Of a stretch of DNA of 64,000 nt, positions 48,502 to 58,078 are shown piece after piece. The DNA comes from Enterovibrio coralii (GTDB taxonomy: Bacteria > Pseudomonadota > Gammaproteobacteria > Enterobacterales > Vibrionaceae). The stretch is taken from positions 124,001 to 188,000 of the forward strand of contig NZ_LNTY01000006.1 of NCBI RefSeq assembly GCF_001559595.1, in the 5' to 3' direction. The translations under genes and the position numbers were made by a program. The notes below the pieces were generated by a model, which made no database searches, was not told the DNA's origin, and saw only the letters and a list, made by a program, of their open reading frames with translations. Positions within the stretch are counted from its first letter, which is position 1. Each line of letters starts with the position of its first letter.

Positions 48502-48530
48502 GCATCGCTGACTGGATGTGTCAGCGATGC
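48502..48530 (+). promoter_or_regulatory. Hairpin between the eCIS sheath and tube genes
   Basis: GCATCGCTGAC (48502-48512) and GTCAGCGATGC (48520-48530) form a perfect 11-bp stem with a 7-base loop, 7 nt after the sheath stop. It is followed by a T-rich stretch ending in TTTT (about 48541-48545) without a continuous run next to the stem. It could partly end transcription after the sheath gene or protect its mRNA, giving sheath in excess. Confidence 0.65.
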
Positions 48531-48567
48531 CCACTCTTTGATTTTGCAATGCTAGGGAGGAGGCGTT

Positions 48568-49095
48568 ATGTCTCAGCTCAACGTTAATGGTCAGCGTGTT
48601 GTTCCGTATCCCGGATACAAGTTTATTGTCAAAGAAGCGGGTGGTGATGTGCTGGCAGCGATACAGAAAGTATCTGGGCTTAGCAGAACAGTAGAGGTGA
48701 TGGAGTATCGCTCTGGCGGCGACCCGTCTCATACCCGCAAGTCGCCTGGGCAAGCCAAGTTTGAGGCTATCACCTTGGAACGTGGCGTGACGGAAAACCC
48801 CCAGTTTGAGCAATGGGCGAACAAGGTTTGGCGCATTGGGACTGATCTTGGTGGCGAAGTGTCTCTAAAAGATTTTCGCAAGACCATCATTATCGACGTG
48901 CTTAATGAGGCGGGGCAAAAGGTACTCAGTTACACCGTCTACAACTGCTGGGTATCGGAATACAAAGCGATTCCAGCGTTGGACGCTTCAAGCTCTGCCT
49001 TTATGATCCAATCTATCAAACTCGAAAATGAAGGGTGGGAGAGCAATACCGTAACTGCACCGCAAGAACCAAGTTTCGTGCATCCAGAGCAGTAA
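48568..49095 (+). CDS. eCIS inner tube protein (gp19-like)
   Basis: A 175-residue tail-tube protein of the T4 gp19/Afp1-Afp5 family, structurally related to Hcp. Recognisable parts are P-Y-P-G-Y-K-F-I-V near the N-terminus, K-V-S-G-L-S-R-T-V-E-V with Y-R-S-G-G-D (the usual E/G-x-x-x-Y-R-x-G-G motif), and L-E-R-G-V-T-E-N-P-Q-F near residue 72. A GGGAGGAGG site precedes the ATG. The single tube gene must make the whole tube unless another lies beyond the right edge. Confidence 0.93.
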   Translation: MSQLNVNGQRVVPYPGYKFIVKEAGGDVLAAIQKVSGLSRTVEVMEYRSGGDPSHTRKSPGQAKFEAITLERGVTENPQFEQWANKVWRIGTDLGGEVSLKDFRKTIIIDVLNEAGQKVLSYTVYNCWVSEYKAIPALDASSSAFMIQSIKLENEGWESNTVTAPQEPSFVHPEQ

Positions 49096-49105
49096 GAGTT
49101 AGCGC

Positions 49106-49912
49106 ATGAATATGGTGTTGCGACGGTTAGACGAGAATGAACAAGTAGAGGCGTGGGAACGCGCGTCGAGCGTTGATGCGCAGGCACGGGCAGCCTTACT
49201 TGCGGGTGCTTATGTGCCGGACGCTCTGATGCCAACGCTGCCAGATTGGTCGGTGGCGGGAAGAGACCATCTCTTGCTGTTGGCCTATCAACATCAATTC
49301 GGTGAGGACATCAGCGTTGAAGGTCGATGTCATGCTTGTGGTGCCAAAACTCAGCTCAACTTTTCGACTTCCCAACTGCTCAACACCGCATCTTCTCGCC
49401 TTGCCGCTGCGTGGCATTCTGATACAGCTACCTTAAACACTGAGGTTTACCTTACCGAATACCATGAGATGGAGGTACAAGGTTTACCTTGCCAGTTTCG
49501 CTTACCCAGAATTCAAGACTTTCACGACATGCATCGCGGAGATGCGTCACTTCGCCAGTTCGCACAACGTGTGATCGCACCATCGGATTTTGCCGCCATT
49601 GAAGAAACGTTTTCCGCGAAAAAGGAAGAGGGGGCTGCATGGGAGCAGCTTTACCTGACACTAGAGCAGGCGATGCTATCTCTCGAACCCCTTTCAGTGG
49701 TGACCTTGAATGCGACGTGTCCAGAATGCAGTGCTCAAACAGAGCACCAATTTGATATTGCCAATCAGTTTTGGGCGCAATTATCTGCCGCAGTAGAAAA
49801 GCAGCTTTGGGATGTGCACATCTTGGCATCGGCTTACGGTTGGTCAAGCCAAGATATTCTTTCCATGAGTTCGGCGCGACGTCGTCGTCACATCGCGATG
49901 CTTATCGAGTGA
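49106..49912 (+). CDS. T4 gp26-like baseplate protein with zinc ribbon
   Basis: A 268-residue protein. Two cysteine pairs (C-H-A-C near residue 75 and C-P-E-C near 208) look like one zinc ribbon split by an insert. The C-terminus W-x-V-H-I-L-A-S-A-Y-G-W-S-S-Q-D-I-L-S-M-S-x-x-R-R-R matches the T4 baseplate hub-assembly family (PF12322, recalled) that occurs in many eCIS clusters after the tube gene. It is probably a baseplate chaperone. It starts 10 bp after the tube gene. Confidence 0.75.
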   Translation: MNMVLRRLDENEQVEAWERASSVDAQARAALLAGAYVPDALMPTLPDWSVAGRDHLLLLAYQHQFGEDISVEGRCHACGAKTQLNFSTSQLLNTASSRLAAAWHSDTATLNTEVYLTEYHEMEVQGLPCQFRLPRIQDFHDMHRGDASLRQFAQRVIAPSDFAAIEETFSAKKEEGAAWEQLYLTLEQAMLSLEPLSVVTLNATCPECSAQTEHQFDIANQFWAQLSAAVEKQLWDVHILASAYGWSSQDILSMSSARRRRHIAMLIE

Positions 49913-49925
49913 CGGGAGGAATGGT

Positions 49926-50900
49926 ATGAGTCGACTACTGAGCCAGTTTATTCGTCGCAATGCCACCGGGCAGCAATCCCTGAAGCCGATTGTAGGCTCT
50001 TACTATTCGGGTGTTTCATCGTCTTCACTCGCTTATGAATCTCATCAACCTCCTAAAACGAAAAGTGACAGTGTAACTAATGATGCGGGTGATTCTCTTT
50101 CGTTTTCACCCAATGATGAGCCTAAAAATACATTCCCAAACCAAACAATGTCGAAGACAGCTTTCGAGTCGGAACTGCCTTTACCCACAACGACGCGGCT
50201 AGACCAATCATCCATCAATATCGATATAGATTCGGAGCGTGAAACCTCGAAACCTTCTTCAATCTCAGATGATTTTCTTGGTGATAAGCTATTCAATAAG
50301 CCTCATCAGACTTCAATTCAGTACCGTGAGCGTCAACGTGATGAGCAAGGTACACATGGTGATCAAGCCCAACAAAAAGGGCTGTTACAAAGTCATGAAG
50401 AGAAAGATGGAGAGAGGGAAGAACACTACCGGGGGATTGAGGCGCTTCATGACAAAAACACTTTAAGCCATTCAAACATCGAAGAACAACGTCAGTTAAA
50501 ACATCGTCAGAGGCAAAAGCACACGGCAGAGGATACCTCTTTTGTCCAACACGACGATTCGTTAAGACGTCACATGTCCGTTGAGGATGAGCAGGAAACC
50601 GTATCAACGTCTCATGCCAGACGACGTGACTTCACCAAAGCCGTCGCAGCCGCCATTTTGGGTGAAAACAGCCAGAATGCGGAGAATCGTTCTCTAAACA
50701 TCAATGCGAATTTGGAAGGGCATACCCCCAGAGGCGAATCGCCATCTAATTTAGCCCCCGAGCTGTTAGAGGTCTCTGTCACCATCGCCAATGTATCGAT
50801 CGTGTCGACAGAAAGATCCCAAGAGAGCAGCACACCTAGCTGGAAACCGCCTATCAGTCTCAATGACTACCTTCGAGCACGTAAGGAAGGTAAACGATGA
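49926..50900 (+). CDS. eCIS low-complexity linker protein
   Basis: A 324-residue, very hydrophilic protein, rich in Ser, Gln, Glu, His and Arg, without a globular domain that I recognise. Only its last 60 residues look conserved: V-S-V-T-I-A-N-V-S-I-V, then a short Pro-containing stretch and S-L-N-D-Y-L-R-A-R-K-E-G. Proteins with this C-terminal V-x-I-G-R-I-x-V / P-x-S-L-x-D-Y-L-x-R-R pattern sit between the gp26-like and Afp16-like genes in many eCIS loci. A disordered connector or chaperone tail is a reasonable guess. It overlaps the next gene by four bases. Confidence 0.6.
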   Translation: MSRLLSQFIRRNATGQQSLKPIVGSYYSGVSSSSLAYESHQPPKTKSDSVTNDAGDSLSFSPNDEPKNTFPNQTMSKTAFESELPLPTTTRLDQSSINIDIDSERETSKPSSISDDFLGDKLFNKPHQTSIQYRERQRDEQGTHGDQAQQKGLLQSHEEKDGEREEHYRGIEALHDKNTLSHSNIEEQRQLKHRQRQKHTAEDTSFVQHDDSLRRHMSVEDEQETVSTSHARRRDFTKAVAAAILGENSQNAENRSLNINANLEGHTPRGESPSNLAPELLEVSVTIANVSIVSTERSQESSTPSWKPPISLNDYLRARKEGKR

Positions 50901-52204
50901 GCAGTGCGCTGGCGATAGCAGGTGTTACGCAACTTCTTCGTGATTTACTTAATGATGGGTTAGTCGATCATGATGTTGCGTCTGTGGTGAATACCAATGT
51001 GCCCGTTCATGCGCTTCCGCCCGACCAAATGTTGGCGCAGGAAGAGGACAATGGACCCGCTCTAAACATCTTCCTTTACCATACCGACGTGAATAACGCG
51101 TGGGCAAATCAGTGCTTACCGACCCGAAACAGCAATGGCGAACGCGTTAACAATACGCCGTTGCCGCTCGATCTTTTCTACATCGTCAGTGCCTATGGTA
51201 CGGCAGATCTTCACAATGATGTGCTCCTTGGTTACGCGATGCAGATTTTGCATGAACACCCGGGGTTTACGCGTGCTGAGATACAAACTGCACTTAATCC
51301 GTCTCCGGCAATTGCAGCAGGCTTACCGCCTTTGCTTCAAGCACTGGCAGATACGGGATTAGCCGACCAAGCGGAAGCCATTCGCATCGCACCCCACACC
51401 ATGTCGGTGTCCGAAAAGTCCGCGCTTTGGAGTGCATTGCAGAGCCAGTATCGCCAATCTGCACTGTATCGAGTCTCGACAGTACTGATTCAAGCTGAGT
51501 CTCCGACAAGTAATGCCTTGCCTGTGTTAACTATCGGTGCGGACAACACTGGGCCGGATGTATTCCCTTCGCTGACGCCTACTTTTCCGCAGCTTAACCG
51601 CTTTATTCCGCCCGCACTTCAGTCCAGCGCGCGGTTAGGTGATACCTTGGATACAGAGGGTTTTGGCTTAGAAGGCGTCAATCCGCGATTTACCTTCACT
51701 CACATCTCTCAGTCCATCACGCGCACAGTGAATGCTGATGCAGGAGGGGCGGCACGCGCGCACTCCGTCACAATACCGAACACCGCAGCCGCATGGGCTG
51801 CGGGCAGTTACTCCGTCGCGTTCTCGGCGGAGGTTGGCGGGAGCACACAAGATTCCAATGCGCTTCCAATACAGATTGCCCCTGTGATGAACTTACCACC
51901 GACGAGTGTGGTGCGAAACGGTACCTCAGTGGTGGTGACGCTTAACGTCGCGCCACACTTTTTCCCCGGTCAGCAAGCAACATTGTGGTTGGGGGCTGAA
52001 GGTGCTGTGGCCGAGTCGGTCACTGTCGCGACGGCAACCTTGGTGTTTGTTTTCGGGCCGCTTGCGGCAGGAGCGTACACGGCAAGGCTGCGTGTTGATG
52101 GTGTAGACAGCTGGTTCATCATCAAAGATCGCCCTCCGATTGCCCCTGATTTTGTGCCGCGGGCTCCTATCTATGACCCGACTCAAGTGATTACGGTGCC
52201 ATGA
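50897..52204 (+). CDS. Afp16/Pvc16-like tail terminator (DUF4255) with Ig-like C-terminus
   Basis: A 435-residue protein. The first 190 residues are the DUF4255/Pvc16_N domain (L-R-D-L-L-N-D-G-L near the start; L-N-I-F-L-Y-H-T; P-L-P-L-D-L-F-Y-I-V-S-A-Y-G), the cap that ends the tube and sheath in Afp/PVC particles. The remainder consists of two Ig/IPT-like beta domains (about 225-310 and 320-410), an extension often seen in type II eCIS clusters. It starts on the linker's stop (ATGA) and its own stop overlaps the ATPase start. Confidence 0.88.
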   Translation: MSSALAIAGVTQLLRDLLNDGLVDHDVASVVNTNVPVHALPPDQMLAQEEDNGPALNIFLYHTDVNNAWANQCLPTRNSNGERVNNTPLPLDLFYIVSAYGTADLHNDVLLGYAMQILHEHPGFTRAEIQTALNPSPAIAAGLPPLLQALADTGLADQAEAIRIAPHTMSVSEKSALWSALQSQYRQSALYRVSTVLIQAESPTSNALPVLTIGADNTGPDVFPSLTPTFPQLNRFIPPALQSSARLGDTLDTEGFGLEGVNPRFTFTHISQSITRTVNADAGGAARAHSVTIPNTAAAWAAGSYSVAFSAEVGGSTQDSNALPIQIAPVMNLPPTSVVRNGTSVVVTLNVAPHFFPGQQATLWLGAEGAVAESVTVATATLVFVFGPLAAGAYTARLRVDGVDSWFIIKDRPPIAPDFVPRAPIYDPTQVITVP

Positions 52205-54209
52205 TGACTGAGCCGCTTCCTTTCCCTCTCAATGACACCTCTGACGGGTCTGCGTTTGAACAATGGCGGAGGAATAACGACGCGCATCTTAATGCCATCG
52301 TGGATTGGGTCAGTAGGGCATTAGGTATTGAGGAAGAAGACGGCGTTGATCGTCAAACAGCGTTGACGTCGATTGTTGATTTGAATCGCCATTACCTGAC
52401 GAATACCCATCAGATCGAGGCATCTGCGGTTAACCTTCTCATCAATCAGTTTGGATTGGATGCTAGCGATCAAGCTGCACTGGCATTGACAGTGGCGGCA
52501 GCTCTGGAACCTGCGATTTCAGAGCGTTGTGGGATACTGTCAGGCAACTTCGCGCAACGCGCCCCAAGTGCGATGATAGCAGTCAACGTATTGCCGGAGT
52601 GCAGTTGGTCGAGCTTTTCTCCTCATTCGCCCCTCCGCTATTGGTTGTTGATAGATTGGCAACCTATAGGTGCAGGTGATGCTTATTTAATGGCGGATGA
52701 GCGCGTGGTTAATTTTGTCCGCGGTCTCAATTACATCGATGAGCGTTTGAGTGTCCTGCTTGAGTCGCCAGCCTTGGATGCGTCTTCCTTGGCGCCTTCT
52801 CAGCAAGCTGCGTTAGACGCGGCACTCGCCTTTTTAAATCAAAACCTCGCATTCACTGAAAATAATGCCGTTACTGTGGTTGAGCTGTTTGGGGAGGATA
52901 AAGCCGCCAAGTTATCCATGGGCAAGGCGATTTCCGAACAGTTGGGACTTCATCTTCAAAGGTTGTCAGTTTCAAGCCTTCCTTCAAAAGCCAACGATCT
53001 CGACGCTTTAGCCAGGCTTTGGCTTCGTGAGGCGGGGCTACTGCCCATGCTTCTTATGATTGACGATGTTGAAGATGTAACAACGCATGGAAAAGTGACG
53101 CGATTCCTCAATCGGTTAGGAGGGGTAGCGTTGGTCGATTCAGGTCAAATGGCGGCCAGTCTTTTGCCGCGAAGCTTTCCGCTAGAAGTGAAACGTCCAA
53201 CGGTGGCGGAGCAAACATCGTTGTGGCGGCGAGTGCTGAAAAATAGCGATGTGTCATTGTCTGCAAGGTTGGCAGAGCATTTCTCTCTCAGTGAACAGGA
53301 GATTGTCCGCGCCTCTTCCATCGCGGCAGCAAAATCCCGTGACTCGGATAAGTTTGAGCAAAATCTCTTTCAGGTTTGCCAGCAAAATGAAGCTGCTGGC
53401 TTGGGTAAACTCGCGCAGCGTGTCGAGTGCAAAGCAACCTGGCATGATTTGGTGTTGCCAGACCCTCAAACACGTATGTTGGAACAATTAAGTGCGCAGG
53501 TTGCGCTTCGGCATTGCGTGTATCAGCAATGGGGATTTCGCGACAAAATGAGCCGTGGCATGGGCATCAGTGCCATGTTCAGTGGTGAGAGCGGAACGGG
53601 TAAAACCATGGCGGCGGAGGTCATTGCCAACGCGCTCAATCTCGATTTGTACCGCATCGACCTTGCCAGTGTCATGAGCAAGTACATCGGCGAGTCAGAG
53701 AAGCAAATGCGCTCGCTCTTTCAGTCAGCAGAGCGTTGCGGAGCAATCCTCTTTTTGACGAAGCCGATGCGCTGTTTGGAAAGCGCGGAGACGTCAAAAA
53801 CAGCAATGATCGTTTCTCCAATATCGGCATTGATGATCTGCTTCAGCGCATTGAAACCTACAGCGGGCTTGCGATTCTGGCCACAAACCTAAAATCAAGC
53901 GTCGACAAAGCGTTCCTACGCAGGCTGCGGTTTGTCGTCGATTTTCCCTTCCCTGGTCCGGTTGAACGTGAGCGAATCTGGCGTACGGTTTTCCCATCTC
54001 AAACACCATTGGCAAAAGATGTGGATACAGCACGTTTGGCAAAGCTAAATCTTACAGGCGGCAATATCCACACTGTCGCGTTAAACGGGGCATTTCTTGC
54101 AGCGCAACACAATGAAGACGTGTCGATGCGCTGGTTGATGGAAGCGGCGGCAGGCGAACTTCAAAAGCTGGAACGTCCCATTAAAGCGGGGGACTTGGAC
54201 TATGGCTGA
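52201..54209 (+). CDS. Afp15-like AAA+ ATPase, one frame break
   Basis: About 669 residues after restoring one T in the run at 53752-53756. The join gives A-I-L-F-F-D-E-A-D-A-L-F-G, an intact Walker B. Walker A is G-E-S-G-T-G-K-T near residue 462, and L-R-R-L-R-F is the sensor-2/arginine region. The N-terminal half contains a degenerate second ATPase domain (about 220-340) without a Walker A. ATPases of this type (Afp15, Pvc15) are conserved in eCIS clusters and needed for assembly or cargo loading. It overlaps the DUF4255 gene by four bases. Confidence 0.9.
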
Positions 54210-55752
54210 GTTCGCTGCACTACATCCCAAACAGGCAAAAACAGAAAATAGTCATGCAGAGAAAACAAGCTTTGCGATTCAGCGAAAATGCGGCTGTGGT
54301 AACCCTTCACCGCAAGGAGAATCGTGTTCTGCTTGCGCGGCGAAAGCATCAGTACAAAGCGATGTGTTGAAAAAACCAACAGTCTCGCTTAGCTCTAGTG
54401 ATCAAGCCCCCGATGGGGTGATGCCGGAGTCGCTTCGCCAACGCGCGCGCGAGACATTTGGTAATGATATGCCGAACGTGAACTTCTTCACGGGTGGAGC
54501 AGCTCAAAACTATGCGCGAAGGTTGCAGGCGAAAGCCTTTACAGCAGGCTCAGATGTATATTTTGGTAGCGGATTCTATCGGCCAGATACGCCAGATGGG
54601 CTTCGCCTTATTGGTCATGAGTTAACGCACGTTGTTCAACAGCGACGTGGGTTGGCGTTTTCAAAGCTGCAAGGTGAAGGCGATACCTATGAGCAAGAAG
54701 CCGACCGAGGCGGAGATGCGTTTGCCGAAGGTAAGCCGTTCAGAATTTCTTCGCCACAAGGTTCGATAGGTCGAGCAACCCAAAGAATGGGGGCGGGTGA
54801 GTCTGCTGCTGCCGTGGGAACGGAAAATCCCTCACATAATCTCGAATTTATTGGCGAGATGTGGGAGCAAGAAGAGTTGGTCGCCACGATGGATTCGTTC
54901 CGTTCGATGGAAGATGAGAGCCATAAGCTGATACTCATTCCTGAATCTGCGGTTGAGAGTTTTGGTTCATACGAAAATGAAGGTGCACCGCCATTGGCGC
55001 AGGCAAAATTGCTGGATTCGGCTTCGAACAAGCATCCCACGACGAGGCCTATTATTCAGCGCGCCATTGTTGCTGGGTGTAATGTGCCCGCGATGTCTGC
55101 AAATCAGATTGGTATTGCGGCTCACATGCAAATCGGTGGTGCTTGTGGCCTTTTACATGCAGCAAGCCAAAGCTCCAACTGCTTAGGGGGAGGGCATCCT
55201 GGCTTTCAAATTCCGGGTTCGACACGACCGGATATGGTGATTCAGTATCCGACAGGCCCATTTTTAGATGAAGTGGGTGAAATAAAGCCCGCATCTTGGC
55301 TGAACCCGCTCAATAATCGGCAAGCTGTAGCGGAAGCGCAGCTTAATGCCGACATCGCCAACTACAGGCGTATCATAGGGTCAGCCACCTCAATGTGGTC
55401 GTTTGCGTTCCCACGCGTCACTTTCTTGGCAAACCCAACACAGTACATTCGTGTTTGGCCTGCCACAGGGGCGTCTGCATCAAACGGGGTGCATTACTAC
55501 AGTTGCTACAACAAACCGCGTCGGCGCCCGCACCCCATTCCAATTAGGATTCCTCACCCTGTTCCAGTGGTTAACCCTCAACCTGTTCGAGTTCCTCGCG
55601 TAAGAACACGGCCGCTAGTGGAACCAGAAGTGGTGGTTGGCGCAGCCGCGACAGTAGGTATTGGTTACCTGATTTATCGCGGTGTTCGCATGTTGCCTTC
55701 TCTTGCCCCGCCACTTTGGCCAACCATCCCCGCCAATCTGGCGATACCGTAG
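54202..55752 (+). CDS. DUF4157 (eCIS core) protein with PD-(D/E)XK-like C-terminus: cargo candidate
   Basis: A 516-residue protein. Residues 30-45 hold a Cys cluster (C-G-C...C-S-A-C) typical before DUF4157. Residues about 75-150 are the DUF4157 domain with the metalloprotease-like H-E-L-T-H (139-143) and a downstream E-Q-E-A-D. The C-terminal half (about 285-435) is not a known family; it has R-P-D (342-344) and, 15 residues after the Asp, E-I-K (360-362), the spacing and residues of a PD-(D/E)XK nuclease. A Pro/Arg-rich stretch (about 436-475) and a hydrophobic segment (476-492) follow. DUF4157 is linked to eCIS effectors. It overlaps the ATPase gene by eight bases. Confidence 0.75.
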   Translation: MAEFAALHPKQAKTENSHAEKTSFAIQRKCGCGNPSPQGESCSACAAKASVQSDVLKKPTVSLSSSDQAPDGVMPESLRQRARETFGNDMPNVNFFTGGAAQNYARRLQAKAFTAGSDVYFGSGFYRPDTPDGLRLIGHELTHVVQQRRGLAFSKLQGEGDTYEQEADRGGDAFAEGKPFRISSPQGSIGRATQRMGAGESAAAVGTENPSHNLEFIGEMWEQEELVATMDSFRSMEDESHKLILIPESAVESFGSYENEGAPPLAQAKLLDSASNKHPTTRPIIQRAIVAGCNVPAMSANQIGIAAHMQIGGACGLLHAASQSSNCLGGGHPGFQIPGSTRPDMVIQYPTGPFLDEVGEIKPASWLNPLNNRQAVAEAQLNADIANYRRIIGSATSMWSFAFPRVTFLANPTQYIRVWPATGASASNGVHYYSCYNKPRRRPHPIPIRIPHPVPVVNPQPVRVPRVRTRPLVEPEVVVGAAATVGIGYLIYRGVRMLPSLAPPLWPTIPANLAIP

Positions 55753-55760
55753 GAGGCCGC

Positions 55761-55970
55761 ATGAAAGTGAACATCCATTTCGAGCAAATTCAGATTGCGG
55801 ACAACGCCAACTACCGAGAGGTGTATCGCGCAGTGTCTGATGCGGTCAGGCAGAACTGGCCGACGATGCAGAATATGTCACTTGAACGTCAGCAAGTGGC
55901 GCAACAACGCGCGTCATCCCAAGCGGCTAGACAGTTGATGAAGACATTGTCGACAGGGAGGGCGCGTTAG
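55761..55970 (+). CDS. Small eCIS-associated protein
   Basis: A 69-residue hydrophilic protein starting M-K-V-N-I-H-F-E-Q-I-Q-I. The ATG at 55761 has a perfect AGGAGG site six bases upstream, which decides it over a longer frame starting inside the previous gene. I do not recognise the family. Small genes are often found next to the DUF4157 gene in eCIS loci, and this one may be a partner of it. It ends directly at the next start. Confidence 0.6.
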   Translation: MKVNIHFEQIQIADNANYREVYRAVSDAVRQNWPTMQNMSLERQQVAQQRASSQAARQLMKTLSTGRAR

Positions 55971-56591
55971 ATGTTGTCATCTCAACCTAATTTTCTCAAA
56001 GCAGGCATCGTGCTGCTTGATCCACAAAGTGGTGAGCCCATCAGTGCGATTCCTTTGCTGATCAATCCCGAATCGCTCAACACGCAGTTTGAAGTGAAAT
56101 CGCCGACTACATCAGAGACGCGCAATGAGCAATTACGCCTCAACGGTCCACCAAAAGAAACCATTACCTTTGATGCCATGTTGGATGCGACTGATGCATT
56201 GGAGAGAGGTGACAAGGATGCAGTGAGGTATGGGATTGGGCATTACATCGCGGCACTTCGCAGTTTGATTTCACCTACGAAGCGACAGTTGTTGGATAAC
56301 GATGCCCGCGCCCGCAAGGGGAGGTTGACCATTATTCCGATGACCCAGCCACTCCCGATTTTCAGTTGGGGGTTGCAGCGCAGAATGCCCGTGAAGGTTG
56401 GGAGTCTCTCTGTTGCAGAAGAGTTTTTCAGTGCCAAGCTCAATCCTTTGCGCGCAAAAGCCAGTTTGTCACTGCAAGTGCTATCGGTAGATGACCTTGG
56501 TTTCGATCATCCCGCTTCGTCACTGTTCTTGCACTATCTGGATGGCTTGGAAAAGCAAGCGGCACAAGTCATTAAACCCGCGGTGGAATAA
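55971..56591 (+). CDS. CIS_tube domain protein (Afp7/Pvc7-like tube adaptor)
   Basis: A 206-residue protein. It begins with K-A-G-I-V-L-L-D and P-L-L-I-N-P-E-S-L, as in the N-terminal CIS_tube domain, then L-R-L-N-G-P-P-K-E-T-I-T-F-D and F-S-W-G. In Afp7 this domain joins the inner tube to the hub, and a LysM domain follows it in the same chain; here that LysM part is a separate gene 16 bp downstream. Complete and in frame. Confidence 0.82.
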   Translation: MLSSQPNFLKAGIVLLDPQSGEPISAIPLLINPESLNTQFEVKSPTTSETRNEQLRLNGPPKETITFDAMLDATDALERGDKDAVRYGIGHYIAALRSLISPTKRQLLDNDARARKGRLTIIPMTQPLPIFSWGLQRRMPVKVGSLSVAEEFFSAKLNPLRAKASLSLQVLSVDDLGFDHPASSLFLHYLDGLEKQAAQVIKPAVE

Positions 56592-56607
56592 AAAGGACGT
56601 GTAGGCC

Positions 56608-56952
56608 ATGACAGACTTAACCCAGTTTTTACTCAGCAACACGGATGAAACCGCTGATTTCACGGCATCCAGCCGTTATAACGGCATGCCGTTGAAAGTG
56701 ATGACCGATCAACACGGCCGTGAACGTGTATTTGTAACTCGTCGTTTCCTGCCACAGCCAGCGCAGGAAGGGACAGTGCCCACGTTACAGATTCGAGAAG
56801 GAGACCGCCTTGATCTGCTTGGCGCAGCCTATTTCGCCGATGCCTCTCTCTGGTGGATGATTGTAGATGCCAATTTGGTGAATTATCCGCAAGAGCTAGT
56901 TTCCACGCCGGGGCGAAAAATCGCACTCACCACCGGAAACGGGGAGGGGTAA
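56608..56952 (+). CDS. LysM-like/gp53-like baseplate protein
   Basis: A 114-residue protein. The C-terminal half, R-R-F-L-P-Q-P and then I-R-E-G-D-R-L-D-L-L-G-A-A-Y-F-A-D-A-S-L-W-W-M-I, is a LysM-like fold used in T4 gp53 and in Afp7/Pvc7 to bind the baseplate hub. It ends at P-G-R-K-I-A-L. Its stop overlaps the hub gene start (TAATG). It probably clamps the wedges around the hub. Confidence 0.78.
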   Translation: MTDLTQFLLSNTDETADFTASSRYNGMPLKVMTDQHGRERVFVTRRFLPQPAQEGTVPTLQIREGDRLDLLGAAYFADASLWWMIVDANLVNYPQELVSTPGRKIALTTGNGEG

Positions 56953-58078
56953 TGTCGGACGTTGTCATGTCTCTCTACATTGGCCCTGTTGCACCGGTTC
57001 CTGTTTCTAAGGCGGTGATTAATGCTTTTGTTTCCTGCGAAGTGAAAAATAATACACAGGGCCCTTCAGCTTTCCAGTTGGTGTTTGAGGTCGATAACAA
57101 TTCGCCGTTGCATACCGTTTTCTTGTTGTCGGCAGGAAACCCCATTCCGCTGGTTCGTGCGGTGATTGCCGTCGAGATGTTTGGCAAAACCTCAGTGTTG
57201 ATTGATGGCGTGATTACCGATCACAGTGTGAATCCGGGAAGTGGTCCGGGGGTATCGAGGCTGACCATCACCGGCGAGGACTTGACCCGTGTGTTGGATT
57301 ACATCGACTTTTCATTTATGCGCTATCCCGCGATGCCGGATTTTGCGCGCATTAATCTGGTGCTGGCGAAATATGCGTTTCTTGGAATCATCCCGAAAGT
57401 CATTCCGTCAGTGCTGATTGACGTACCTGTGCCGACGCAACGTATCCCCAATCATCAGGGCACGGATCTGCAATATATTCAGTCTCTTGCTGAGCGAGTA
57501 GGTTATGTCTTCTACATGAACCCGACCAATACTGTGGGTGTGTCAGAAGCCTATTGGGGGCCGGATGTTCGTATTGGTAAAGTGCAACGACCGCTGAATG
57601 ACGATCTGGACGCGCACCGCAATGTGATGTCTTTGACGGGCAGTGTAGATACGCAAAGCGCAGAAATTCCTATTGTCACTATTGTGAACCCTCAAACTAA
57701 AGTTCCTATCAGCATCCCCGTTCCAGACGTGAATCCGCTCAACCCGCCTTTGGGCTTAGTGCGACCCATCCCTCTCGGCACTCGCCTATAGAGGGTACAG
57801 CGAAATACTCTCCGGTTCAGGCCGCTTTGATTGGTCTGGCTAAGGCGGCGAAAACCGCTGTCAGAGCGGTAAAAATGAACGGCTCTCTGGACGTATTGGC
57901 ATACGGGTCATTGCTTCAAGCGAAACGTTTGGTCTCGCTCCGCGGTGCGGGACATGCGTTCAATGGACTGCATTATGTGGAGTCAGTAACCACGACGCTA
58001 AGTGAGGGGGAGCTCAAACAGAGTTTTGAGCTAAGCAGGGATGGACTTCTTCCAATCTGGAACAGGGTACCCGCATGA
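56952..58078 (+). CDS. eCIS hub protein (gpD/gp27-like), one frame break
   Basis: About 375 residues after restoring one base near 57785-57790. The first frame has the late-control-D-like pattern V-S-R-L-T-I-T-G-E-D-L-T-R-V and the Q-Y-I-Q-S-L-A-E-R-V-G-Y-V-F-Y segment, also found in VgrG N-terminal domains. After the break it continues K-Y-S-P-V-Q-A-A-L-I-G-L-A and ends at 58078. It corresponds to the hub half of Afp8; the spike half is the next gene, overlapped by four bases. The ATG at 56952 lies on the stop of the LysM gene. Confidence 0.88.
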
